Of a stretch of DNA of 64,000 nucleotides, positions 8,506 through 18,228 are shown piece by piece (the first letter of the stretch is position 1; each line of letters opens with the position of its first letter). The position numbers and the translations under genes were made by a program. The notes below the pieces were generated by a model that made no database searches, had not been told where the DNA came from, and was given only the letters and a program-made list of their open reading frames with translations. This stretch comes from Pseudomonas sp. GM79 (GTDB taxonomy: Bacteria; Pseudomonadota; Gammaproteobacteria; Pseudomonadales; Pseudomonadaceae). Location of the stretch: assembly GCF_000282495.1 (NCBI RefSeq), contig NZ_AKJE01000108.1, forward strand, positions 1 to 64,000. The letters are read 5' to 3'.

Positions 8506-8570
8506 GAGACTGCTCCTGTGGCCCAGTCGGTTGCACTTGGTAAAAGCGTCGCTGAGAGGCTGGTATTTAT

Positions 8571-8583
8571 TATGATCGTCATA
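8571..8583. promoter_or_regulatory. Candidate TetR operator
   Basis: TATGA-TCG-TCATA, a perfect 5-bp inverted repeat with 3-bp centre inside a longer AT-rich imperfect palindrome (TTATTATGA/TCATATAA). It sits in the divergent region between the TetR gene and the LysR remnant. Confidence 0.45.
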
Positions 8584-8676
8584 TAAGGTCGCTGCAATGG
8601 CTTTGCCGAAACGACGCAAGTCTGGCGGATCCCGAGCCTGTGGCTCAAGTTGAAAATCTCTACGTGGACCGGACTC

Positions 8677-8955
8677 ATGAATCGTAATGATCTGCGCAGT
8701 ATCGATCTGAACCTGTTGGTGGTGTTCGAGGCGCTCATCCAGGAACGTAATCTCACCCGCGCCGCCAAGCAATTATCCTTGGGCCAGCCTGCGGTTAGCG
8801 CGGCGCTGGTGCGTTTGCGCAAGCTGTTCAACGACCCTTTGTTCGAGCGCATCGGTCGCCGGATGGTGCCCACCGAGCGAGCGTTGAATGCTGCGCAGGC
8901 GTTGGGGCCGGCGCTGGATTCCGTTTGTACCGTGCTCACCAATACCAAGGTTTAA
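8677..8955 (+). pseudogene. Truncated MexT-like LysR regulator
   Basis: Encodes 92 residues starting MNRNDLRSIDLNLLVVFEAL, matching the start of MexT-type LysR regulators, with the full winged-helix DNA-binding domain (NLTRAAKQLSLGQPAVSAAL, LFNDPLFERIGRRMVPTERA). It stops at 8953-8955 shortly after the linker helix; LysR proteins are normally about 300 residues, so the whole effector domain is missing. In P. aeruginosa mexT lies beside mexEF-oprN and activates it, and the position here is the same. No continuation is seen in other frames before mexE. Possibly a small DNA-binding protein is still made. Confidence 0.75.
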
Positions 8956-9095
8956 GCGAGATCGATCCTTTTTTTACCCTTAAACATGGTGGTCATCATC
9001 ATTGGTGATAGCCAACTTCACTCCGTTCAATTCGTCGCGACCTCGCGCGACGCCGAGAATCCGGAAATTCCCAAACCGTCTGGCGGACACTACCT

Positions 9096-10340
9096 ATGGA
9101 ACAGTCACTCAAACCTTTGCGTTATCCCCTTGCTGCACTGGCGCTGGTAGTGCTTACCGCGTGTGAACGCACACCCAATGCCGCCCAGGCGTCGGGTGCG
9201 CCGCACGTCACCGTGGCCAAGGTGCTGGAGCAGCCCATTACCGAATGGGATGAAGTCACCGCCCGCCTGGAAGCACCGGAAACCGTCGAGGTTCGTCCAC
9301 GGGTTTCCGGCCAGATCGAACGTGTGGCCTTCACCGACGGCGTGCTGGTGAAGAAGGGCGATCTGCTGTTCCAGATCGATCCACGCCCGTTCGAGCACGA
9401 AGTGCATCGTATCGAGGCGCAGCTGCAACAGGCCCGCGCCACCCTGGTCCGCACCGGCAACGAAGCGCAAAGGGGCCAGCGCTTGTTGAGTAGCAACGCG
9501 ATCTCCGCCGAGCTGGCCGACACCCGCACCACCACCGCCCAGGAAGCCCGGGCCGGGGTCGATGCCATTCAGGCGCAGTTGGACCTGGCGCGCTTGAACC
9601 TCAGTTTCACCCGCGTCACCGCACCGATCACTGGCCGGGTCAGCCGGGCGGAAATCACCGCCGGCAATATCGTGACCGCCGACACCACACCGCTGACCAG
9701 CGTGGTCTCCACCGACAAGGTCTACGCCTATTTCGATGCGGACGAACGCATGTTCCTCAAATACAGCCTGCTTTCCCGCCAGGGCCAGCGCGGTCAAGCC
9801 ACGCCGGTGTACATGGGTTTGTCGAACGAGGAGGGCAACAGTCACCTCGGGCAGATGAACTTTGTCGACAACCAGGTCAATCCGAAAACCGGCACCATTC
9901 GTGGTCGCGCGGTGTTCGATAACGCTGACGGGCAGTACACCCCCGGTCTGTATGCGCGCTTGAAACTGGTGGGCAGCGCCGCCTATCCCGGCCTGCTGAT
10001 CAAAGATGAAGCGGTGGGCACCGACCTCGGCAAAAAATTCGTGCTGGTGGTCGATCAGGACAACAAGGCCGTTTATCGCAACGTCGATTTGGGACCGAAA
10101 CTTGAAGGCTTACGCATCGTGCGCAGCGGTCTGCAAAAAGACGATCGTATCGTCATCAACGGCCTGCAGCGTGTGCGGCCCGGCGCGGTGATCAGTCCTG
10201 AGGATGCGCCAATGGCGAGTCCTGAAGTCGTGTCGATCCTTGAGCAAAAACGTCAGGCGATTGAAGCCTCCCATCAGCCGGTTTCCACGCAATCACCTGC
10301 ACTGGTGAAAGCGGAATCTGCCGCTGCGCCTCGCGGATAA
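9096..10340 (+). CDS. mexE: RND efflux periplasmic adaptor MexE
   Basis: 414-residue membrane fusion protein linking inner-membrane pump and outer-membrane channel. A lipobox VLTAC (Cys23) follows a hydrophobic signal segment. The half-lipoyl motif VRPRVSGQIERVAF, the helical hairpin (residues about 100-170) and the beta-barrel segment FVDNQVNPKTGTIRGRAVF are all present. Long stretches match P. aeruginosa MexE (KKGDLLFQIDPRPFE, SNAISAELADTRTT, KLEGLRIVRSGL). First gene of a three-gene operon. The pump family exports chloramphenicol, quinolones and quorum-signal precursors. Confidence 0.92.
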   Translation: MEQSLKPLRYPLAALALVVLTACERTPNAAQASGAPHVTVAKVLEQPITEWDEVTARLEAPETVEVRPRVSGQIERVAFTDGVLVKKGDLLFQIDPRPFEHEVHRIEAQLQQARATLVRTGNEAQRGQRLLSSNAISAELADTRTTTAQEARAGVDAIQAQLDLARLNLSFTRVTAPITGRVSRAEITAGNIVTADTTPLTSVVSTDKVYAYFDADERMFLKYSLLSRQGQRGQATPVYMGLSNEEGNSHLGQMNFVDNQVNPKTGTIRGRAVFDNADGQYTPGLYARLKLVGSAAYPGLLIKDEAVGTDLGKKFVLVVDQDNKAVYRNVDLGPKLEGLRIVRSGLQKDDRIVINGLQRVRPGAVISPEDAPMASPEVVSILEQKRQAIEASHQPVSTQSPALVKAESAAAPRG

Positions 10341-10351
10341 GGAGCCTCGCC

Positions 10352-13300
10352 ATGAAGTTTTCCCAGTTCTTTATTACGCGACCGATCTTCGCCGCAGTGC
10401 TGTCGCTGCTGATCCTGATTGCCGGCGCCATCTCGCTGTTCCAGTTGCCGATCAGCGAATACCCGGAAGTGGTGCCACCCACCGTGGTGGTTCACGCCAA
10501 CTACCCCGGCGCCAACCCGAAAGTCATCGGCGAAACCGTGGCAGCTCCCTTGGAGCAAGCCATCACCGGGGTCGAGAACATGCTGTACATGTCCTCGCAA
10601 TCCACGGCGGACGGCCGACTCACACTGACCGTGACCTTCGCCCTGGGCACTGATCTGGACAACGCCCAAGTTCAGGTGCAGAACCGTGTGACCCGCACCG
10701 AACCCAAGCTGCCCGAGGAAGTGACGCGTATCGGCATCACCGTCGACAAGGCGTCTCCCGAGCTGACGTTGCTGGTGCATTTGGTGTCGCCGGACAAGCG
10801 CTACGACATGCTCTACCTGTCGAACTACGCGATCCTTAACGTCAAGGATGAGCTGGCGCGGCTGGACGGTATTGGTGACGTGAAGATGTTCGGTATCGGC
10901 GATTACTCGCTGCGTATCTGGCTCGACCCGAACAAGACCGCTTCGCGCAACCTGACCGCCACCGATGTGGTCAACGCGGTGCGTGAGCAGAACCGTCAGG
11001 TCGCTGCCGGGCAACTGGGCTCGCCCCCGGCACCGAATGCCACGAGCTTCCAGATGTCGATCAACTCCCAAGGGCGGTTGGTCAGCGAAGAAGAGTTCGA
11101 GAACGTCATTATCCGCAGCGGTCCGGACGGCGAGATCACGCGCCTGAAAGACATCGCCCGGGTCGAGCTGGGTTCCAACCAGTATGCCTTGCGCGCCTTG
11201 CTCAATAACGAGGAAGCGGTGGCGATGCCGATCTTCCAGCGTCCGGGCTCGAATGCGATCGACATCTCCAACCAGGTGCGGGCGAAGATGGCGGAGCTGA
11301 AGAAGAGCTTCCCGGAAGGCATGGACTACGAGATCGTCTATGATCCGACGATCTTCGTGCGCAGTTCGATCGAGGCGGTGGTTCATACCTTGTTCGAAGC
11401 GCTAATCCTCGTGGTACTGGTGGTAATCCTGTTCCTGCAAACCTGGCGCGCCTCGATCATTCCGCTGGTTGCGGTGCCGGTGTCGTTGATCGGCACGTTT
11501 GCGGTGATGCACCTGTTCGGGTTCTCGTTAAATGCGCTGTCGCTGTTCGGTCTGGTCCTGGCAATCGGGATCGTGGTCGACGATGCGATCGTGGTGGTGG
11601 AGAACGTCGAACGAAACATCGAGTCAGGTCTTGAACCGGTCGAGGCGACCAAAAAAGCCATGGGCGAGGTCACCGGGCCGATCATCGCTACGGCGCTGGT
11701 GTTGTGTGCGGTGTTCGTCCCCGCAGCCTTTATTTCGGGTCTGACCGGGCAGTTTTACAAGCAGTTCGCCCTGACCATTGCCATCTCCACCGTGATCTCG
11801 GCGTTTAATTCCCTGACCTTGTCGCCGGCATTGGCCGCAGTGTTACTCAAGGCACACGGAGCGCCGAAAGACCGCTTCTCCAAAGTGCTGGATCGTCTGC
11901 TCGGTGGCTGGCTGTTCAAACCCTTCAACCGCTTCTTCGACAAGGCCAGCCATGGCTACGTGATTGCCGTGGCCAAGGTCATTCGGGGCAGCAGCGTGGC
12001 CTTGCTGGTCTATGCCGGCCTGATCGCAATGACGTACGTGGGCTTCAGCACCACGCCAACCGGCTTCGTGCCGACCCAGGACAAAAAGTACCTGGTGACC
12101 TTTGCGCAATTGCCGGACGCGGCGAGCCTTGATCGCACCGAGTCGGTGATCCGCCGCATGAGCACCATCGCCATGAACGAGCCGGGTTTCGACAGCGCCG
12201 TAGCGTTCCCGGGCCTGTCGATCAACGGCTTCACCAACAGCCCGAACGCCGGCATCGCGTTCATCGGCTTGCGGCCCTTCGACGAGCGCAAAGACCCGAG
12301 CCTGTCCGCCGGGGCGATTTCCGCCTCGCTCAACGCCAAGTTCGGTGGCATCCAGGACGCCTACATCGCGGTGTTCCCGCCGCCGCCGGTTCAAGGCTTA
12401 GGCACCATCGGTGGGTTCCGCCTGCAGATCGAGGACCGGGGCAACCTGGGTTACGAAGAGCTGTACAAAGAGACCATGAACATCATCGGCAAGAGCCGCA
12501 GTGTTCCGGAGCTGGCCAATTTGTTCACCAGCTACACCGTCAACGTGCCGCAGGTGGACGCTGCGATTGATCGGGAAAAAGCCAAGATCCATGGCGTGGC
12601 GATCAACGACATCTTCGACACGTTGCAGGTGTACCTGGGCTCGCTGTATGCCAACGACTTCAACCGCTTCGGCCGGACCTATCAGGTCAACGTGCAGGCC
12701 GAACAGCAGTTCCGTCAGGAGCCGGAACAGATCGGTCAGTTGAAAGTACGCAACAACAAAGGCGAGATGATTCCGCTAGCCACGTTCGTCAAGGTCAGCC
12801 CGACCTCCGGACCTGACCGCGTCTCCCACTACAACGGCTTCGTCACCGCGGAAATCAACGGCAGCGCCGCGCCGGGCTACAGCTCCGGCCAGGCCCAGGC
12901 AGCGATAGAAAAGTTGCTGAAAGAAGAACTGCCCAACGGCATGACCTACGAATGGACCGACCTGACCTACCAACAGATTCTGTCCGGCAACACCGCGCTG
13001 TTGGTGTTCCCGCTTTGCGTGCTGTTGGCGTTCCTGGTCCTGGCGGCGCTGTACGAGAGCTGGAGCCTGCCATTGGCGGTGATCCTGATTGTGCCGATGA
13101 CCCTGCTGTCGGCGATTGCCGGGGTGATCATTTCCAAGGGCGACAACAACATCTTTACCCAGATCGGCCTGATCGTGCTGGTGGGCCTGGCGTGCAAGAA
13201 CGCGATCCTAATCGTCGAGTTCGCCAAGGATAAACAGGAGCAGGGCATGTCGCCGCTGGACGCGGTGCTGGACGCTTGCCGCATGCGGTTGCGGCCGATT

Positions 13301-13543
13301 CTGATGACCTCGTTCGCCTTCATCATGGGTGTGATCCCGCTGGTGACGTCCACCGGTGCCGGTTCGGAAATGCGCCGGGCGATGGGGGTCGCGGTGTTCT
13401 CCGGCATGCTCGGCGTGACCTTCTTCGGGTTGCTGCTGACACCGGTGTTCTTCGTTCTGATCCGTCGCTCCATCGAGCGCAAAAACGCACGCAACCTCAC
13501 CCAGCTTCACGCGGCAAACGCATTGAATCCGGAGGCACACTGA
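10352..13543 (+). CDS. mexF: RND efflux inner-membrane transporter MexF
   Basis: 1063 residues, the usual length for HAE1-type proton-drug antiporters. It starts MKFSQFFITRPIFAAVLSLL (TM1). Proton-relay aspartates are visible in TM4 (GIVVDDAIVVVENVERN), with the second half symmetric (GLACKNAILIVEFAKD). Two large periplasmic loops lie between TM1-2 and TM7-8. GGAG lies six bases before the ATG, 11 bp after mexE. Its TGA overlaps the oprN start (TGATG). Confidence 0.95.
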   Translation: MKFSQFFITRPIFAAVLSLLILIAGAISLFQLPISEYPEVVPPTVVVHANYPGANPKVIGETVAAPLEQAITGVENMLYMSSQSTADGRLTLTVTFALGTDLDNAQVQVQNRVTRTEPKLPEEVTRIGITVDKASPELTLLVHLVSPDKRYDMLYLSNYAILNVKDELARLDGIGDVKMFGIGDYSLRIWLDPNKTASRNLTATDVVNAVREQNRQVAAGQLGSPPAPNATSFQMSINSQGRLVSEEEFENVIIRSGPDGEITRLKDIARVELGSNQYALRALLNNEEAVAMPIFQRPGSNAIDISNQVRAKMAELKKSFPEGMDYEIVYDPTIFVRSSIEAVVHTLFEALILVVLVVILFLQTWRASIIPLVAVPVSLIGTFAVMHLFGFSLNALSLFGLVLAIGIVVDDAIVVVENVERNIESGLEPVEATKKAMGEVTGPIIATALVLCAVFVPAAFISGLTGQFYKQFALTIAISTVISAFNSLTLSPALAAVLLKAHGAPKDRFSKVLDRLLGGWLFKPFNRFFDKASHGYVIAVAKVIRGSSVALLVYAGLIAMTYVGFSTTPTGFVPTQDKKYLVTFAQLPDAASLDRTESVIRRMSTIAMNEPGFDSAVAFPGLSINGFTNSPNAGIAFIGLRPFDERKDPSLSAGAISASLNAKFGGIQDAYIAVFPPPPVQGLGTIGGFRLQIEDRGNLGYEELYKETMNIIGKSRSVPELANLFTSYTVNVPQVDAAIDREKAKIHGVAINDIFDTLQVYLGSLYANDFNRFGRTYQVNVQAEQQFRQEPEQIGQLKVRNNKGEMIPLATFVKVSPTSGPDRVSHYNGFVTAEINGSAAPGYSSGQAQAAIEKLLKEELPNGMTYEWTDLTYQQILSGNTALLVFPLCVLLAFLVLAALYESWSLPLAVILIVPMTLLSAIAGVIISKGDNNIFTQIGLIVLVGLACKNAILIVEFAKDKQEQGMSPLDAVLDACRMRLRPILMTSFAFIMGVIPLVTSTGAGSEMRRAMGVAVFSGMLGVTFFGLLLTPVFFVLIRRSIERKNARNLTQLHAANALNPEAH

Positions 13544-14961
13544 TGAACACCCTGAAGCTTTTTTTACCCAGCCTTTTGGTCGTTGCGCTCGCCGCGTGTA
13601 CCGTTGGCCCCGACTACAAAACCCCCGACACCGCGCCGGCCACTGTCGTATCGGTGCAAAGCGGTCACTACGATCAATCGCGGTTTGAAACGGTGTGGTG
13701 GCAGCAGTTCGATGACCCCACGCTCAACCAGTTGGTGAGCAAATCCCTGGAAGGCAACCGCGATCTGCGCGTCGCGTTTGCCCGCTGGAGAGCGGCCCGC
13801 GCGATTCGTGATGACGTCAGCAACGACAATTTGCCGGTGGTCACCAGCCGCGTCAGCAGTCAGCAGGGCAAAGGGCAAGTGCCCGGCCAGACCGAAAGCC
13901 GAGTCCATCAGGAGCGCTACGACCTGGGGCTGGACATGGCCTGGGAAGTCGACCTGTTTGGCCGCATCCAGCGTCAACTGGAATCCAGCGACGCCCAGGA
14001 AGATGCGGCGGCGGCCGACTTGTATCAACTTCGCGTGACCATGATCGCCGAGTTGGTCGATGCCTATGGCCAATTGCGAGGCGCGCAACTGCGGGAAAAA
14101 ATCGCCCTGGCGAACCTGAAGAATCAGCAGGATTCGCGCGCGGTGACGGTCAGCCTGCGCGATGCTGGCGTGGGCAATGAACTCGACGTGGTGCGTGCCG
14201 ACGCGCGCTTGGCGGCGGTCGAGGCCACGGTGCCGCAACTGCAAGCGGAGCAGGTGCGGCAGAAAAACCGCATCGCCACGCTGTTGGGAGAGCGTCCGAA
14301 TACCTTGAGCGTGTCGTTGAGTCCCGCCGAGTTGCCGGCCATTGCCAAAGCGCTGCCGATCGGTGATCCCGCCGAACTGCTGCGCCGGCGCCCCGATGTG
14401 CTCGCCGCCGAGCGCCGGCTAGCGTCCGCCACGGCTGAAATCGGCGTGGCCACTGCCGACTTGTTCCCGCGGGTGAGCCTGAGCGGCTTCCTCGGCTTCA
14501 CCGCCGGCCGTGGTTCACAGATTGGCTCCAGCGCCGCCCGGGCTTGGAGCTTGGGTCCGAGCATTACCTGGGCGGCATTTGACCTGGGCAGCGTGCGGGC
14601 GCGCATCCGTGGTGCTGACGCCAATGCCGAAGGCGCCCTGGCCACCTATGAGCAGCAAGTGCTGCTGGCGCTGGAAGAGTCGGAAAACGCCTTCAGCGAC
14701 TACAACAAGCGCCAACAACGCTTGTTGTCGTTGATCAAACAGAGTGAGTCGAGCCGCGCCGCCGCTGACCTCGCGGCCATCCAGTACAAGGAAGGGACCG
14801 TGGATTATCTGGTGCTGTTGGACGCAGAACGCGAGCGGCTCAACGCCGAAGATGCCCAAGCTCTGGGTGAAACCGATCAGTACCGCGGCATCGTCGCGAT
14901 CTATAAAGCGTTGGGAGGAGGGTGGAATAGCGGCGGTGGAAACGTCGCGGCGATTAACTGA
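13543..14961 (+). CDS. oprN: Outer-membrane efflux channel OprN
   Basis: 472 residues from the ATG at 13543 (GGAGGCACACTG upstream); longer frames lie inside mexF. A lipoprotein signal with Cys19 (VALAACTVGPDY) is followed by the TolC/OprM-type duplicated helical barrel (DPTLNQLV, GLDMAWEVDLFGRI, PRVSLSGFLGFTAGR, GPSITWAAFDLG). It completes the MexEF-OprN tripartite pump. Transcriptionally coupled to mexF by one-base overlap. Confidence 0.93.
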   Translation: MNTLKLFLPSLLVVALAACTVGPDYKTPDTAPATVVSVQSGHYDQSRFETVWWQQFDDPTLNQLVSKSLEGNRDLRVAFARWRAARAIRDDVSNDNLPVVTSRVSSQQGKGQVPGQTESRVHQERYDLGLDMAWEVDLFGRIQRQLESSDAQEDAAAADLYQLRVTMIAELVDAYGQLRGAQLREKIALANLKNQQDSRAVTVSLRDAGVGNELDVVRADARLAAVEATVPQLQAEQVRQKNRIATLLGERPNTLSVSLSPAELPAIAKALPIGDPAELLRRRPDVLAAERRLASATAEIGVATADLFPRVSLSGFLGFTAGRGSQIGSSAARAWSLGPSITWAAFDLGSVRARIRGADANAEGALATYEQQVLLALEESENAFSDYNKRQQRLLSLIKQSESSRAAADLAAIQYKEGTVDYLVLLDAERERLNAEDAQALGETDQYRGIVAIYKALGGGWNSGGGNVAAIN

Positions 14962-15119
14962 ACAGATCCTAAAAAAACCTTAGGAAATTCTGAGTATAAA
15001 TCTTGCGCAATGCAGCGTAGTTAGAACAATCCGAACGGGCAACACATCTTGTTGACCCCGTTCACTTGAGGCGACTTTAGTCCCGCTGGACGGCTGGCTA
15101 TGACTGTCTGATTCTATTC
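14962..15119. other. Spacer after the efflux operon
   Basis: No gene is visible. A small hairpin CCTAA/TTAGG lies just after the oprN stop without a clear U tract, so the terminator is uncertain. Confidence 0.3.
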
Positions 15120-15353
15120 TTAATGAAAAGAATTCCGATCGAAGTGAAAAGTCATGCCAGTTTTAGGGTTACGGCCGTCGCGCGCTGCACGCGCTTTCAC
15201 GGCAAAGGTACCAAAACCAACCAAGGTGACGTTCTCACCACTTTGCAACGCAGTGGATATGATGGTTGTGAGGGCTTCCAACGCGCGTCCGGCAGTGGAC
15301 TTCGGGCGGTCGGTGGAGCTCGCTATGGCCTCGACGAGGTCGTTTTTATTTAT
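15120..15353 (-). pseudogene. Decayed HU-family DNA-binding protein gene
   Basis: Reading minus from 15353, the frame gives INKNDLVEAIASSTDRPKST, a glycine-alanine-rich helix, then ENVTLVGFGTF and GRNPKTG, all HU landmarks. The usual start ATG is ATA here, although AAGGAG sits five bases upstream. After GRNPKTG the sequence departs from HU and stops within 12 codons (…DRNSFH), so the C-terminal KxKxAKxPxFKAGK arm end is lost. It lies exactly at the edge of the ICE backbone, which suggests damage during an integration or deletion event. Confidence 0.7.
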
Positions 15354-15477
15354 GTATGGCTCCTTCTGCTGGCTGAATGGTGACGAGTAATCTACTCAGA
15401 TAGTTCGGGCATATCCAGCACCAAACCGCTTTCCGGCCCTTTGCGGATGTAACGCTATTTGGGCTTCAAATCGATAC

Positions 15478-18228
15478 TTACGTCCCGATTCCACGGGCCC
15501 GGTCAATGCGCTCAGCTACCTGAAAAGCCGCTTCCAACTCCGAGCAGCCGTTTTCCTGCATCAGTGTCCAGCGCTCGGCCTTTTCTTCGGGTTCCGTCAT
15601 GGCCAGGGCGAGATAGAGACTGGGTGGCACGGCTCGAAACAGCGTCTCGAGCTTCTTCGACAGCACGACCCCTTCGGTGTATTTACCGGGTTCTTTGCTG
15701 GCGGACAGCAACAGGGCTTTTTGCGCCGGTGTGAGCTTCTTGAAGCGAGCAATCTCTTCGATTTCCGCCGGTGGCATGTTCAAACAAATCCACCACTCGA
15801 TCATGTTGAGCATGGTTTGTGCGGCAGTGGGAAAGTCGGCAAGGTTCTGCGTCGCCAACCAGAACCAGGCACCGAGTTTGCGCCACATCTTCGTGCCCTT
15901 GACCACGAACGGCGCCAGCAGCGGGTTTTTGGTGATGATATGGCCCTCGTCTGTGACCATGATGATCGGTCGCCCCAAATACTGATCGCGCTCGGCAAGG
16001 TTGTTCACGGTGTTCATTAGGCTGATGTAGCTGATGGCCATCTGTGCCTCGTAGCCTTCGCGAGCGTAAGTGGCGAGATCGACAATGGTCACATCGCTCT
16101 CGGGCCAAGGCGTGCCCTCGCGATCGAACAGTTCGCCCTCGAAACCCTGGCAAAACAGGTCGATGGACTCGCCCATTTCCTGGGCACGCTCACGACGTTT
16201 TTCCGGTAAGTGCGGGTCAGCGGCGACGCGCAGTAAGGCGTCGCGCACGTTGCGGGTCAGTACCTGGCGGTCCGCTGCGACACAGGCCTGTGCCGCATCC
16301 AGAATGCACTCACGGATCAAGCTGCGATCGGCTCGACTCAGGCGCGCCTCTTCCTTGGCCTCGCCGCCGGTGATCATCAGACGGGCGGTGATTTCCAGTT
16401 CGCCGAGAACATCGCGTTGGTCTTCGCGACTGGCTACCGCCTCATCGTCCAGCTCATCGATCGACAGACTCGCCACCTGATCCGGTTGCTCGACCAAGCG
16501 CCAGGCATCCACAAAGGGCGCTAGGCTGACCGAGGCGCCAGGTTTCAACTGGACCTTGTTGACCGAGAGACCTCGCGTCGCGAAGTAGTCGCCCTGCAAG
16601 CCGAATGAGTTGCCGGCCTCGACGATAACCAGGCGTGGGCGGTACATGGCCATAACCTGCATCAGCAGGGTGACCAGGGTGGCCGACTTGCCGGCACCGG
16701 TGGGACCGAACAACAGCAGATGACCGTTCATGGCCCGGTCCAGGCGTGACAGAGGGTCGAAGCTCAGTGGCGAACCGCCGCGGTTGAACAGGGTGATGCC
16801 CGGGTGGCCGGTGCCGGTGCTGCGGCCCCACACCGGAACCAGGTTCGCCAGGTGCTGGGCGAACATCAGGCGGGTGTACCAGTTGCGCGTGTCGCGGGCC
16901 GGGTTGTAAGCCATTGGTAACCAACGCAGGTAACTGTTGCAGGCGGCGACTTCATCGCCTTCGCGTACCGGTTGTAGGCCCGCACCCAGCAGCGCGTTGG
17001 CCAGGCTGACGGAGCGCTGGTGCAATTGCTGTTCATCGTTACCGCGCAGGTAGAACGCCAGGGTGCCGCGGTACAGCTTGTGCTGGCGACCGATGATCGC
17101 ACGAGCCTCTTCAACATCCTGACGAGTCTGGGTCGAGGCCAGGTTTTCACCGATGGCTTTTCGGGACAGGCGGTTCAACTGATCCTCGAGTACATCCTGT
17201 GGTTTGACCACTAAAGTCAGACTCATCACCGTACCTTCGGGTAACTGGTCGAACAGGGCATTCACCGCGTCGCCTTTGCGGGTTTCACCAGTGAGTTGGC
17301 CAATCAAGGGGGGGCGCCGCAGTTTGTCCACCACCATGACCCGATGGGGTTGACCATCGAAGTACCAGAGTCCGCGCTGCACATCTGAATGCGGCTCATT
17401 GAAAAACAGCCGCTCGGCGAAATCGTGATCGAAGGGCAGTTCCAGCGACTCGCCGTCGCCCGACTCCGGATAGGCCACACGGCGGTAGAACTCCTCGGGT
17501 GCTTCATCAGTGAGCCTGGGTGCTGGATTGAACCAGGGCACTAACCAGGCATACAGACCTCGGCCATCGACTCGCGTCGATTGCACTCCGCACGCCTGCA
17601 ACGAAGCACCGATACGTGCGCAAGCCTGTTGCAGGGATTGCACCGGGGTGAGTCCCGTCTCTTCAGCGCCAGACTCGAGCCAGCGATAGACCACCAGGCG
17701 CACCCGGCGGTTATTGCCACGCCAGGGTAGGCGTGTCACCACCTTATCCTCAAACAGACCACCGGGCTTGGCGATGGCCTTTAGATGACGGCGGCTGAGC
17801 TCCAAATACGCCTCGGTGAAGACCGTGCCTCGTGCGCTGTCCTGAATGTAATCGGTGAGCCGGGTCAGGTAGGGTATGAAGTCGTTGTCGTCCTGGCAGA
17901 AAAACTGCGCCACCCACGGCGCTTGATCCAGCTCGTCAAAGCTGTCCTGCAGGGCATCCTCGAGGGCATCGCGGGCGGCCATCAACCAATCGGGTTCGCG
18001 CCCTTCGGTGCCGATGGGCAGTAACTCGAACACCGCACCCACCGAGCGATTGTCATCCAACAGAAAACACTGCTCGGTGTCGAGGTATTCGACCCAAGGC
18101 AGGTGATCGGTGAAGCTGGGGTGGTGCGCATAGAGTGCGGCGTGATCGGCCAAGGTGGCGCGAGGGCGCAATGGGTGGCGCCAGGCTTTCCACGTGGCAG
18201 TGCGGTTGCCCGCATCGCTGGTACGCAC
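15478..18228 (-). CDS. Conjugative transfer ATPase, TraC/VirB4 type (PFL_4706 family)
   Basis: 916 residues from a GTG start that overlaps the previous stop (TAGTG). Mating-pair-formation ATPase energising pilus assembly. Walker A GPTGAGKS is at residues 508-515; a Walker B-like MVTDEGHII lies further on. An N-terminal TraC-like domain (LDTEQCFLLDDNRSVGAVFE) is present. It matches the ICE family TIGR03744 as I recall it. It is the last intact ICE gene on the left: in related elements DsbC-like, TIGR03756/03755, TraG-like and relaxase genes follow, and none is seen here. Confidence 0.9.
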   Translation of the reverse strand: MRTSDAGNRTATWKAWRHPLRPRATLADHAALYAHHPSFTDHLPWVEYLDTEQCFLLDDNRSVGAVFELLPIGTEGREPDWLMAARDALEDALQDSFDELDQAPWVAQFFCQDDNDFIPYLTRLTDYIQDSARGTVFTEAYLELSRRHLKAIAKPGGLFEDKVVTRLPWRGNNRRVRLVVYRWLESGAEETGLTPVQSLQQACARIGASLQACGVQSTRVDGRGLYAWLVPWFNPAPRLTDEAPEEFYRRVAYPESGDGESLELPFDHDFAERLFFNEPHSDVQRGLWYFDGQPHRVMVVDKLRRPPLIGQLTGETRKGDAVNALFDQLPEGTVMSLTLVVKPQDVLEDQLNRLSRKAIGENLASTQTRQDVEEARAIIGRQHKLYRGTLAFYLRGNDEQQLHQRSVSLANALLGAGLQPVREGDEVAACNSYLRWLPMAYNPARDTRNWYTRLMFAQHLANLVPVWGRSTGTGHPGITLFNRGGSPLSFDPLSRLDRAMNGHLLLFGPTGAGKSATLVTLLMQVMAMYRPRLVIVEAGNSFGLQGDYFATRGLSVNKVQLKPGASVSLAPFVDAWRLVEQPDQVASLSIDELDDEAVASREDQRDVLGELEITARLMITGGEAKEEARLSRADRSLIRECILDAAQACVAADRQVLTRNVRDALLRVAADPHLPEKRRERAQEMGESIDLFCQGFEGELFDREGTPWPESDVTIVDLATYAREGYEAQMAISYISLMNTVNNLAERDQYLGRPIIMVTDEGHIITKNPLLAPFVVKGTKMWRKLGAWFWLATQNLADFPTAAQTMLNMIEWWICLNMPPAEIEEIARFKKLTPAQKALLLSASKEPGKYTEGVVLSKKLETLFRAVPPSLYLALAMTEPEEKAERWTLMQENGCSELEAAFQVAERIDRARGIGT

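Noticed and set aside
8998..9009. ATCA-TTGG-TGAT as a MexT/nod-box site before mexE
   Set aside because: Only a 4-bp inverted repeat and the full consensus was not found.
9105..11386. Long minus-strand frames opposite mexE and mexF (246 and 370 codons)
   Set aside because: Shadows of well-supported high-GC genes; no ribosome sites and no recognisable domains.
15395..15457. Minus-strand 20-codon open stretch (RYIRKGPESGLVLDMPELSE) at the left ICE edge
   Set aside because: Preceded by an in-frame stop with no start codon; too short to assign.
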